A stretch of DNA of 15,820 bases from JAAUTS01 sp038250235 (GTDB lineage Bacteria > Verrucomicrobiota > Verrucomicrobiia > Methylacidiphilales > JAAUTS01). The notes below the pieces were generated by a model that saw only the letters and a program-made list of their open reading frames with translations, made no database searches and was not told the origin of the DNA. Location: NCBI GenBank assembly GCA_038250235.1, contig JBBSCO010000063.1:1-15820 (forward strand). Reading direction: 5' to 3'. Positions 5,835 to 13,387 of the stretch are shown piece after piece. The number at the start of each line of letters is the position of its first letter. The stretch's first letter is position 1. The translations under genes were made by a program, and so were the position numbers.

Positions 5835-7643
5835 CTAACCCCGTGCTCCGTAAACCGGCCCCAGGGCAGCACAGGCACGGAAGTCTGCGCCCTGATGATC
5901 CTGGGCTCCGAAGGCCGTCCAGTAGCTGGGGCGGAAAAGGTGTTCTTCTGAAATATTATGCATGTAAACAGGAATCCTCAGCATGGATGCCAAGGTGATC
6001 AATTCCGACCCGATATGACCGTAGCTGAAAGCACAGTGATTGGCTCCCCAGGCATTCATAACGGAATAGACATCGCGAAACACGCCTGTGCCCCCGGTGC
6101 GCGGGGCAAACCAGGTGGTCGGCCATGTTGGATTGGTTCGCTGGTCGAGAATGTCATGAACCTTCTTCGGCAGATCAATCGTCCAGCCTTCCGCAATCTG
6201 CAGCGCTGGGCCCAACCCATAGACCAGGTTGAGACGGGCTATGGTCACCGGCATGCCTCCTTTGGTCGCATAACGCGTGGACCAACCTCCTCCGGGGAAA
6301 TACTCCGTAATGGACGGATGCCAGCTTGTCGCATCCAGACATTTTTTTACTTCAGCTTCGGTGATTTCCCAAAAAGGTTTCATGGCCGGCTTGCCCTTGA
6401 TGGATTGTTCTCCCGTTCCATCGAGTGCCGCCGGTCCGGAATTGATCAGATGTAAAAAGCCTCCAGCGGCCGCCCCGGTCAGTTTGTGGCCCGATACACG
6501 TCTCACAGCTTCAGGGCTCCAATAGGTCCGGACATCTGCAAACACCTGCGCTGTATTTGTCAGCAGGTGTCCAAAGAGCATGGTAACGCCATTGAGCGCA
6601 TCATTCTCTGTCGCGACCATGAAAGGCTCGCGAATTCCGTTCCAATCGAAAGATGAACTGAGAGTAGCTTCCAGAAAATCGCCATTGGGACAATGATCCG
6701 TCCACTGACGTTGTCCCTGGAATCCTCCCACAATGGCGTTATGACCGAAACTTTCCTCGCCGAATCCCAGATCGTCGAGAGCAGGATTACCGATCATCAA
6801 ATCACGTGCAATGAGGGCCATTTGAACCGACCATTCCCATTCTTTGTCCAAATGGGACCGGTCCCGTTTGGTTTTGGCCGAGTTATAATCTTTTCCTTCG
6901 TGACAGTTCTTTTTGACCCAGGCCAGAGCACGCTTGTATTCAGACTGATCGTAAATGCCTTTGTCCATGCGTCGGATGAACTCGGTCATATCCACCGACT
7001 CCACACGCATGTTGAGACTGCGTTCAAAGAAGCTCTGATCCACAATGGAACCGGCGATACCCATGGAAGTTCCGCCCATGGCGAGATAGGATTTTCCTTT
7101 CATCAAAGCGACGGCCAGACCGGCTTTGACAAATTGGAGAATCTTGGAGGATACATCTTCCGGGATCTTGCTGTCGCCGGAATCCTGCACATCACGTCCG
7201 TAGATTCCGAAAGCGGGCCAGCCCTTCTGGGTGTGCCCCGCCAGGACGGCCGCCAGATAAACCGCGCCAGGCCGTTCCGTTCCGTTGAATCCCCAGACAG
7301 CTTTTGGAATCAATGGATCCTGATCCATGGTCTCGGAACCATAACACCAGCAGGGCGTTACTGTGAGGGAAACCCCTACGTTTTCATTCTGGAATTGCCC
7401 GGCAACAAAAGCAGCTTCTGCCGCTCCGCCGATACAAGTGGGAGGAACGACGCACTCCACAGGCTGTCCGTTGGGATAATAAAGGTTTAAGGAAATCATC
7501 TGGGCCACGCGTTTGGCCAGATCCAGCGTTTGTTTTTCCAGGGATTCGCGGACACCGCCGCGGCGACCATCGATGGTGGGACGGATTCCGATTCTTGGTA
7601 ACTTTCCCTGCCAACAGGTTAGTTTTTGGTTGTGTGCACTCAT
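5835..7643 (-). CDS. fucI: L-fucose isomerase
   Basis: A 602-residue cytosolic Mn-dependent isomerase (E. coli FucI is 591) converting L-fucose to L-fuculose; the family also accepts D-arabinose. The N-terminus LPRIGIRPTIDGRRGGVRES is diagnostic. Ligand positions match E. coli with a constant offset of +9: E346 in VATENDALNG (E. coli E337) and D370 in FADVRTYWSPE (E. coli D361). The third ligand His lies in GANHCAFSYGHIG (probably H536). The conserved AMGGTSMGIAGS (188-199) and LASMLRIPVYMHN (551-563) are also intact. It lies 26 bp downstream of the aldolase gene and 22 bp before the Mqo-family gene, within one operon. No strong Shine-Dalgarno is visible, and translation may be partly coupled. 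This is the gene that identifies the locus as fucose rather than rhamnose catabolism. Confidence 0.96.
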   Translation of the reverse strand: MSAHNQKLTCWQGKLPRIGIRPTIDGRRGGVRESLEKQTLDLAKRVAQMISLNLYYPNGQPVECVVPPTCIGGAAEAAFVAGQFQNENVGVSLTVTPCWCYGSETMDQDPLIPKAVWGFNGTERPGAVYLAAVLAGHTQKGWPAFGIYGRDVQDSGDSKIPEDVSSKILQFVKAGLAVALMKGKSYLAMGGTSMGIAGSIVDQSFFERSLNMRVESVDMTEFIRRMDKGIYDQSEYKRALAWVKKNCHEGKDYNSAKTKRDRSHLDKEWEWSVQMALIARDLMIGNPALDDLGFGEESFGHNAIVGGFQGQRQWTDHCPNGDFLEATLSSSFDWNGIREPFMVATENDALNGVTMLFGHLLTNTAQVFADVRTYWSPEAVRRVSGHKLTGAAAGGFLHLINSGPAALDGTGEQSIKGKPAMKPFWEITEAEVKKCLDATSWHPSITEYFPGGGWSTRYATKGGMPVTIARLNLVYGLGPALQIAEGWTIDLPKKVHDILDQRTNPTWPTTWFAPRTGGTGVFRDVYSVMNAWGANHCAFSYGHIGSELITLASMLRIPVYMHNISEEHLFRPSYWTAFGAQDHQGADFRACAALGPVYGARG

Positions 7644-7669
7644 AGTTTATTTGATTGTATGGGTTAAAT

Positions 7670-8446
7670 TTATTTTGCTGAAGCATCCTGTACCAGAATC
7701 TGCTTTCTGCGGAAATGTTCGTCCAAACGGCAGTCAATACGGTCAGCGTCGGTATCGCTCATATAATTCGGACCGCCCCAGGCACCCATATTGAGGAGGG
7801 CACGCGCCCATTTGTCCGCCATCAACAGGATATTGAAAACCTCTTTGTCCGAGTGTCCCAGAGCAACAGGACCGTGATTGACCATGAGAAGCAACTTGGG
7901 GGATTTGCCGTGCTCGGCTTTGAAGCGCTTTAACTCGTTCTTGACCGCGCGGGCCAGTTCCAATCCGGGGTCGACATAAGGCACCACTGCCACATGACGT
8001 CCGCAGACCACGATCACATCGGGGTAAATGTGCTGAAGAAAAGGCAATGCCCCCGCCTTGCTACAGAGAATCGAAAGCATGGATTCCGTATGGGTGTGGC
8101 CCACCCACTTGGCCCCGCCCAAATCCTGACACAAGGCATGGAGAAAGGTTTCAACCGATGGGTGAGGCACAGTCGAATCGACACGGCAAAGCTGCAGAAA
8201 ATCCTGAACCTCCTGTTCGGAGGCCTCACGATCCACAAAATCCAGAACGTCCTGCGTTCTCACCCGCGAAAACTGTTCCGGCTTGATACTGCCAAGTGAA
8301 CTTCCCGATCCCTTGATGAGAAAGGTGCCATCGCCCAGATCCACACTGGTGTTACCTTCTCCCAGAATGGCCAGTTTGCGTTCCTCTTTTCCCAACTCGT
8401 GGGATAAATTCACCAATTTATCCAATTTATCCAAAAGTTCATTCAT
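7670..8446 (-). CDS. Class II (Zn) aldolase/adducin family, probable L-fuculose-1-phosphate aldolase
   Basis: A 258-residue cytosolic protein of the FucA/RhaD/AraD superfamily (E. coli FucA is 215). It should cleave the ketose-1-phosphate to DHAP and L-lactaldehyde. Seen: GEGNTSV (29-35) and KGSGSS (45-50), which bind phosphate in the family. PHPSVET (94-100) supplies a Glu (E99) where FucA has its catalytic Glu73. The Zn ligands are H117 and H119 in GHTHTE, with a third at H191 in VNHG. All key residues are present. It has a longer C-terminal tail (RIDCRLDEHFRRKQ) than FucA, so it is a separate subfamily and the sugar specificity is inferred from its place between the kinase and fucI. It begins 12 bp after the kinase stop. 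A second class II aldolase domain is encoded divergently at 10751. Confidence 0.85.
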   Translation of the reverse strand: MNELLDKLDKLVNLSHELGKEERKLAILGEGNTSVDLGDGTFLIKGSGSSLGSIKPEQFSRVRTQDVLDFVDREASEQEVQDFLQLCRVDSTVPHPSVETFLHALCQDLGGAKWVGHTHTESMLSILCSKAGALPFLQHIYPDVIVVCGRHVAVVPYVDPGLELARAVKNELKRFKAEHGKSPKLLLMVNHGPVALGHSDKEVFNILLMADKWARALLNMGAWGGPNYMSDTDADRIDCRLDEHFRRKQILVQDASAK

Positions 8447-8458
8447 CCCATTATTCTT

Positions 8459-9892
8459 TCAGGCCAGGTCAGGTTTATAGGTTTTTACGGCAAAAGATTC
8501 GGCCACCACAGTCCGGCCTTCCTGCAGGCACTTGATTTCACCGGCGGCAACCATCTGCATTAGAATGTTGCCCAGGGAGGTTGCTTCCACCGGTCCGGCC
8601 ACGATTTCGCAGTCCATGGCATCTGCCGCCAGTTGATTGAGGAGACTGTTCTGGGAACCCCCGCCGACAATATACATCTTCGACACTTTTTTTCCTGTGA
8701 CTGTTTCCAGCGAAGTCTTCACTTCGGCATATTTGAGTGCCAGGCTTTCCAGAATCACCCGGGTGAATTCGCCCGGAGTCCGGGGAGCTGCCTGCCCGCT
8801 CTTCAGGCAATAGTCAACAATGGCTGAAGGCATATCCTCAGGGGCCTGAAACTCCTTCGCGTCAGGATCAATCCTTGATGCACACCCTTTCTCTTTCTCT
8901 GCCCGGGCGACCAGTTCGGCATAGTCAAGGATCTCTCCCCGAACATCCCAGCTTCTTTTGCATTCCTGAAGCAGCCACATCCCAGAAATATTTTTCAGAA
9001 AACGGGTTGTTCCAAGGACACCCCCCTCGTTGGAAAAACCCGCCTGGAAGCTTTCCTCCGTCAGAACCGGAGAGTTCAATTCACGGCCCATAAGCGACCA
9101 GGTTCCTGAGCTTAAAAAAACCGGTTCATCTTCCATAGCAGGCACCCCTGCCACGGCTGAGGCTGTGTCGTGGCCACCCACGGCGATAACTTTAACCTGG
9201 GCACCGCCGATCTCTTCCACCAGTTCCGGCTGGAAGTTTCCGAGTGTTGTTCCCGCCTCAACCAGTTCGCCTAACAGGGAAGGCGGAATGTCCATGGCTG
9301 CCAATAACCCATGATCCCAATTCCGGCTCCCGGCATCCAACAATTGGGAGGTGCTGGCAATGGAGCGCTCGATCACTTTGCGCCCGGTCAGAAAATAATT
9401 CACCAGATCCGGAATGAAAAGCAGGGTCTGCGAACGTTCAGACAACTTTTTTCCGTGATGGTTTTCAGCCAAAAGTTGGTACAAGGTATTGAAAAACATG
9501 AACTGGATGCCGGTGCGTTTATAAATTTCCCGCTTCGACATCCGGGCAAAGGCAGATTCCATCATGCCATCCGTTCGCTTGTCCCGGTATTGGAAGGGCT
9601 GTCCGGATAATTGACCTTGAGCGTCAATCAGCCCGTAATCCACTCCCCAGGTATCCACACCCACAGAGACAACCTGCCCGCCGAATTCCTCCAAAGCCAG
9701 AGCTATCCCTTTTTTGATTCCCGACAGGAGGGCCGTAAAATTCCAATGCCAGCCATCCTTGGCCTGAAAGGATTCACTGGGAAAGCGGTTCATTTCACGT
9801 AGTTCAAGCGTTTTACCGTCATAAAGGCCGGCCAGGACACGTCCGCTCCCTGCCCCCAGATCAACCGCCAGATAAACGCGCAGCTTATTCAT
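8459..9892 (-). CDS. rhaB: FGGY-family sugar kinase, rhamnulokinase type (probable L-fuculokinase/rhamnulokinase)
   Basis: A 477-residue cytosolic kinase of normal length, phosphorylating a 6-deoxyketose at C1 with ATP. The N-terminal actin-like phosphate loop is DLGAGSGR (11-18). The RhaB-type substrate block is GVDTWGVDYGLID (78-90), with YRDKRT (102-107). The catalytic Asp is probably D242 in GGHDTASA, with SSGTWSL (261-267) and the C-terminal IVGGGSQN adenosine motif. These resemble rhamnulokinases more than E. coli FucK. With fucI next in the operon, the physiological substrate is probably L-fuculose; RhaB-type kinases often serve such loci. Its ATG overlaps the regulator stop by 4 bp (ATGA), so the two are translationally coupled. 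The gene symbol reflects the subfamily, not a proven substrate. Confidence 0.88.
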   Translation of the reverse strand: MNKLRVYLAVDLGAGSGRVLAGLYDGKTLELREMNRFPSESFQAKDGWHWNFTALLSGIKKGIALALEEFGGQVVSVGVDTWGVDYGLIDAQGQLSGQPFQYRDKRTDGMMESAFARMSKREIYKRTGIQFMFFNTLYQLLAENHHGKKLSERSQTLLFIPDLVNYFLTGRKVIERSIASTSQLLDAGSRNWDHGLLAAMDIPPSLLGELVEAGTTLGNFQPELVEEIGGAQVKVIAVGGHDTASAVAGVPAMEDEPVFLSSGTWSLMGRELNSPVLTEESFQAGFSNEGGVLGTTRFLKNISGMWLLQECKRSWDVRGEILDYAELVARAEKEKGCASRIDPDAKEFQAPEDMPSAIVDYCLKSGQAAPRTPGEFTRVILESLALKYAEVKTSLETVTGKKVSKMYIVGGGSQNSLLNQLAADAMDCEIVAGPVEATSLGNILMQMVAAGEIKCLQEGRTVVAESFAVKTYKPDLA

Positions 9893-10650
9893 GAAGGTAT
9901 AACAATGGAGCCACCTGACGAGAGCAGAGCCATGCGCAACGCATCAACCGGCTCCCGGTCCGTGATCAAGGTTCCAGCCCCGGAGGCCCTGGCAAAAAAG
10001 AAGGAAGATCTTAATCCCATCTTGCTGTGATCTGCTAACAAAAAACTAGAATCCACCAGGCCCAGGATTTTCCGTTTCAACCGCGCCTGCTCATCATTGG
10101 CCTCACTGAGACCGCGTTCCGCATCAACGCCCCGACAGGAAAAAAAGGCTTTTTGCACATGGTAACTTTCCAGTGCCTGATCCGCCAAGGCGCCCTGGCA
10201 GGACAAGGAACGTGGGTTGAGCACACCCCCGATTAAAACCACCTGGACACTGGGACGTTGGCTCAACTCAGCCGCCACCTTCAGTGCCGGCGTCAAAACC
10301 GTCACAGCCACATCAGGTAGAATCCTCGCCAATTCAAAAACGGTTGAACTGGCATCAAACAAAACGGTGTCCCCAGGTTGGATGAAACGCAGGGCCGCAG
10401 AAGCTATCGCCCGCTTTTCCACCACATTTTCGGTTTCGCGACTGCTCAAGGGCAGATCCCGCCGGTTCGCGTCCAACCGTACAGCGCCACCATGCGCACG
10501 GACAAGTTGACCTTCCAACTCAAGTTTCTCAAAGTCACGGCGAACAGTTTCCTCCGTCACCTCCAAGGCCTGGGCCAGTTCCACCGTTCGGATACTTCCC
10601 TGGGCCTGTACAAGGTCTAAAATCCTGCGATGTCTTTCAACGGCGAGCAT
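9889..10650 (-). CDS. DeoR-family transcriptional regulator of the fucose operon
   Basis: A 253-residue repressor with the DeoR layout. The N-terminal winged helix-turn-helix (residues ~5-57) has the family signature ELAQALEVTEETVRRDFEKL ending in RAHGGA (51-56). The C-terminal DeoRC sugar-phosphate sensor domain (~75-235) has the D-A-S-S-T phosphate loop (DASSTVFELA) and VLIGGVLN. DeoR regulators of sugar operons are typically released by a phosphorylated pathway intermediate; here L-fuculose-1-phosphate is the natural guess (E. coli FucR is also DeoR-family). First gene of the minus-strand operon, so autoregulation is expected, with probable control of the divergent gene through the inverted repeat at 10685-10707. 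ATG at 10650 has only a poor ribosome-binding site. Confidence 0.93.
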   Translation of the reverse strand: MLAVERHRRILDLVQAQGSIRTVELAQALEVTEETVRRDFEKLELEGQLVRAHGGAVRLDANRRDLPLSSRETENVVEKRAIASAALRFIQPGDTVLFDASSTVFELARILPDVAVTVLTPALKVAAELSQRPSVQVVLIGGVLNPRSLSCQGALADQALESYHVQKAFFSCRGVDAERGLSEANDEQARLKRKILGLVDSSFLLADHSKMGLRSSFFFARASGAGTLITDREPVDALRMALLSSGGSIVIPS

Positions 10651-10678
10651 AATGAGCGTGTTTTATAGGAATGAACTA

Positions 10679-10706
10679 TTTTTACTTGATCTATAATGAC
10701 GGTCAA
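10679..10706 (-). promoter_or_regulatory. Possible promoter of the fucose operon
   Basis: On the minus strand TTGACC (10706-10701) is a near-consensus -35. A weak -10, TAAAAA (10684-10679), lies 16 bp away, upstream of the regulator start at 10650. The poor -10 fits an activator-dependent or low-level promoter. Confidence 0.3.
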
Positions 10707-10707
10707 G
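10685..10707. promoter_or_regulatory. Candidate DeoR operator in the divergent promoter region
   Basis: CTTGATC (10685-10691) and GGTCAAG (10701-10707) form an inverted repeat matching at 6 of 7 positions, with a 9-bp spacer. The left arm contains TTGATC, a -35 candidate for the + strand gene. The right arm, read on the minus strand, contains TTGACC, a -35 candidate for the operon. A repressor here would block both. Confidence 0.5.
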
Positions 10708-10714
10708 GCTTAAT
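10686..10714 (+). promoter_or_regulatory. Possible promoter of the aldolase/dehydrogenase fusion gene
   Basis: TTGATC (10686-10691) and CTTAAT (10709-10714) are 17 bp apart, with the -10 box 36 bp before the ATG at 10751. Each box has four or more consensus bases. Judged by eye only. Confidence 0.35.
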
Positions 10715-10722
10715 TACCACAT

Positions 10723-10750
10723 ATTCAAATCTAAACAAAGAAATTCAAAT
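10723..10750 (+). repeat. Direct repeat of ATTCAAAT before the fusion gene
   Basis: ATTCAAAT occurs at 10723-10730 and 10743-10750, exactly 20 bp apart (about two helical turns). The second copy touches the start codon. It may be a secondary regulator site in the 5' leader, or chance in AT-rich sequence. Confidence 0.35.
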
Positions 10751-12940
10751 ATGAAGACCACACACGTCAATTATCTCTGGGATGATGCCAAAGCTTCCAC
10801 ACTCGATGCGGTTGGACGCCTGATTTACCGCTCCAATTGCCTCGGAGCTGACCAACGCATTACCAACACCGGCGGTGGTAATACTTCTTCCAAAACCACG
10901 GAAAAAGACCCTCTCACTGGAAAACAGGTCGAAGTGCTCTGGGTTAAGGGTTCAGGGGGCGACCTTCGCACGTCCACCCGGGAAAACTTTTCCTCCCTGT
11001 ACCAAGACAAGCTGATTGGCCTCCAGGACATCTACGCGGCGAGAAGCGACAAAGGGCTCAAGGCCCAGGCAGAAGATGACATGGTGGGCATGTTCACCCA
11101 CACCACTTTCAACCTCAATCCCCGGCCCTCTTCCATCGACACGCCTCTGCATTCATTTCTTCCGGGAAAACATGTCGATCACATGCATCCAAACTCCATC
11201 ATTTCGATCGCCGCCAGCAAAAACTGCCGAAAAATGACCGACGAAATTTTCGATGGTAAAATGGAATACGTCCCTTGGATGCGTCCGGGATTCGAGCTAG
11301 GCCTGGCCATGCAGGAAATCTCCCGGAAAAATCCCAAAACCCAGGCCATCATGATGGGCCAGCACGGTTTCATCTCCTGGGATGATGACGACAAAAAATG
11401 CTACGAACTCACTCTTTCCTTCATCGAAAAAGCCTCCGCAGCCATCGAGTCTGCCTATGCCCAAAAAGGGGGCGATGCCAAAGCATTCGGCGGTTCCCTT
11501 TACCTGTCACTTGGTCAGGAAGAACGCACTGTGTCTTTTGCCTCCATACTACCCTGGCTTCGCGGCCAGATTTCCGGACAAAAACGTTTCATCGGTACGG
11601 TTCAGGACGACGAAAAAATTCTGCGCTTCGTCAACTCCAAAGACGCCCTCCGTCTTTCAGGACTTGGAACATCCTGTCCTGACCACTTTCTACGCACCAA
11701 AATCAGACCTCTTTACGTATCCTGGAACCCACAGAAAGAAGATCTCGCCAGACTGAAGCAACTGCTGGGCGAGGCACTTGAACAATACCGCAAAGATTAC
11801 GCCACGTACTACAATACCTGCAAACGCCCAGACTCACCCGCCATGCGCGACCCCAACCCGACCGTGATTTTGATTCCCGGACTTGGCATGATCGCCTGGG
11901 GCAAGGACAAATCGGAATCCCGTGTTACGTCCGAGTTTTACAATTGTGCCGTCGAAGTCATGCGCGGGGCCGAGGCCATCGACCACTACATCGCCCTTCC
12001 CCAGCAGGAGGCGTTTGACATCGAATACTGGCTCCTTGAAGAAGCCAAACTGAAACGCATGCCTGCCGAAAAAGAACTGGCCCGGCAGGTCATCATCGTC
12101 ATCGGTGCCGGATCGGGCATCGGCAAAGAAACCGCCCACCGCCTTGTGAAGGAAGGCGCACACGTTGTATGTGTCGACCTCAACAAGGAAGCCGCTGAAG
12201 CAACAGCCAAGGAAATCACTGACATGTACGGCCTTGGCATCGGGGTTGCCGGAAGCGGAATCTCCAACTGTGGACCCGCCCTTGGACTCGCAGCGAACAT
12301 CACGGATCGCAGCAGCATCCGCGCCATGCTTGATCAGGTCGCAATCGCTTATGGCGGATTTGATTCCATCTGCGTTACGGCAGGTATTTTTGTCCCCAGT
12401 GACACCTCAGGCCATATTCCTGATGACAAATGGGCCCTTACCTTCAACATCAATGTGACCGGCAGTTATCTGGTGGCCGATGAGGCCTACAAGACATGGA
12501 AAGAACAGGGGCTTAAAGGCCATCTGGTGCTGACCAGCAGTGCCAATGCCGCCGTGGCCAAAAAGGGAAGTCTCGCTTACGACACTTCCAAAGCCGCGGC
12601 CAACCACCTGGTGCGGGAACTGGCCGTCGAACTCAGTCCCCTTGTCCGCGTCAACGGCGTCGCACCCGCCACCGTGGTACAGGGTAGTGCCATGTTCCCC
12701 CGCGACCGTGTCATCGGATCCCTGGCCAAGTACAACATCCCCTATACGGAAGACGAAGCCACGGATAGCCTGGTCAAAAAGCTGGCCCAGTTCTATGCGG
12801 ACAGGACTCTGACCAAGTCGCCCATCACACCCGCCGATCAGGCGGAAGCCTATTTCCTCCTCGTCACCCAGCGTTTGAGCAAAACCACCGGCCAGATCAT
12901 CACGGTCGACGGCGGGCTGCACGAGGCGTTCCTCAGGTAA
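10751..12940 (+). CDS. Bifunctional class II aldolase / short-chain dehydrogenase (RhaEW-like)
   Basis: A 729-residue fusion. Residues ~15-430 are a class II aldolase: GGGNTSSKTT (41-50), KGSGGDLRT (66-74), HVDHMHPNS with candidate Zn ligands H144 and H146, and GQHG with H205. Residues ~445-729 are a Rossmann short-chain dehydrogenase: NAD motif GAGSGIGKE (452-460), cofactor-selecting Asp in VVCVDLN (472-478), and catalytic Ser in LTSS with Y610 and K614 (YDTSK). This is the architecture of RhaEW/YuxG. Its aldolase half splits rhamnulose- or fuculose-1-phosphate to DHAP and L-lactaldehyde, and its dehydrogenase half oxidises the lactaldehyde, channelling a reactive aldehyde. It is transcribed divergently from the DeoR-led operon across a 100-bp shared control region. 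It duplicates the step of the stand-alone aldolase at 7670-8446; which sugar each uses is not settled by sequence. Confidence 0.92.
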   Translation: MKTTHVNYLWDDAKASTLDAVGRLIYRSNCLGADQRITNTGGGNTSSKTTEKDPLTGKQVEVLWVKGSGGDLRTSTRENFSSLYQDKLIGLQDIYAARSDKGLKAQAEDDMVGMFTHTTFNLNPRPSSIDTPLHSFLPGKHVDHMHPNSIISIAASKNCRKMTDEIFDGKMEYVPWMRPGFELGLAMQEISRKNPKTQAIMMGQHGFISWDDDDKKCYELTLSFIEKASAAIESAYAQKGGDAKAFGGSLYLSLGQEERTVSFASILPWLRGQISGQKRFIGTVQDDEKILRFVNSKDALRLSGLGTSCPDHFLRTKIRPLYVSWNPQKEDLARLKQLLGEALEQYRKDYATYYNTCKRPDSPAMRDPNPTVILIPGLGMIAWGKDKSESRVTSEFYNCAVEVMRGAEAIDHYIALPQQEAFDIEYWLLEEAKLKRMPAEKELARQVIIVIGAGSGIGKETAHRLVKEGAHVVCVDLNKEAAEATAKEITDMYGLGIGVAGSGISNCGPALGLAANITDRSSIRAMLDQVAIAYGGFDSICVTAGIFVPSDTSGHIPDDKWALTFNINVTGSYLVADEAYKTWKEQGLKGHLVLTSSANAAVAKKGSLAYDTSKAAANHLVRELAVELSPLVRVNGVAPATVVQGSAMFPRDRVIGSLAKYNIPYTEDEATDSLVKKLAQFYADRTLTKSPITPADQAEAYFLLVTQRLSKTTGQIITVDGGLHEAFLR

Positions 12941-12978
12941 TCGTCTTATTTCGTTACCGCAGGTTGCTACAAATCATA

Positions 12979-13329
12979 GGATGCGCCATTCCCATCGATG
13001 TAGCGATGACCGCTGCCATCGACAAGTGCGCTTCAACGGCCGGGTTGGTGGAGGCCTAGACGAAAGCAGAGGTGCATTGAGACAAGAAAATGAAACTGTA
13101 CGACCAGTCACTGAAGAAAAAACTTCCGGCCAAGGAATGGGGAGTCCCGCAGGAGGCCCAGAAGACCTGGATAGTTTTTCGCGATGCCCAGATCAAGTCC
13201 AATGTAACCACTTACGCTGGATAGGAAGGAACCATGTGGATCAGTATGCATGCTTCCAACATCATGGATTTGACGCGCGACCGCGCCCTTTTTCTCGAAA
13301 ACTTCCTTGGAACGATTTCTGAAAAATAA
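12979..13329 (+). pseudogene. Decayed LprI/DUF1311-like (lysozyme inhibitor family) gene
   Basis: One frame carries recognisable family sequence interrupted by three stops: TAG at 13057, TGA at 13078 and TAG at 13222. The pieces read AMTAAIDKCASTAGLVEA, then KLYDQSLKKKLPAKEWGVPQ and EAQKTWIVFRDAQIKS. After the last stop come GTMWISMHASNIMDLTRDRA and LFLENFLGTISEK. This matches the DUF1311/LprI pattern, with its W-I-x-F-R-D-A motif and C-terminal L-T-x-x-R helix. Intact members are periplasmic with a signal peptide; none is visible here, so the 5' end is also lost. No frameshift is needed, which points to point-mutation decay. It lies 3' of the fusion gene and is not expected to be functional. 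Confidence 0.65.
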
Positions 13330-13387
13330 GCCCCATAGATTTCAGATAAAAATGCCGCTGCGGTTGCGATTGCAATTTTCCTGACGC

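Noticed and set aside
6693..7490. 265-residue + strand frame
   Set aside because: Entirely antisense to fucI, which is unambiguous; a shadow frame in GC-rich coding DNA.
12407..12922. 171-residue minus-strand frame
   Set aside because: Antisense to the dehydrogenase domain of the fusion gene; no family features of its own.
12979..13329. Stop-codon recoding in the LprI-like frame
   Set aside because: Two different stop codons (TAG twice, TGA once) would need reading through, while intact neighbouring genes end normally on TGA and TAG. Decay is simpler.
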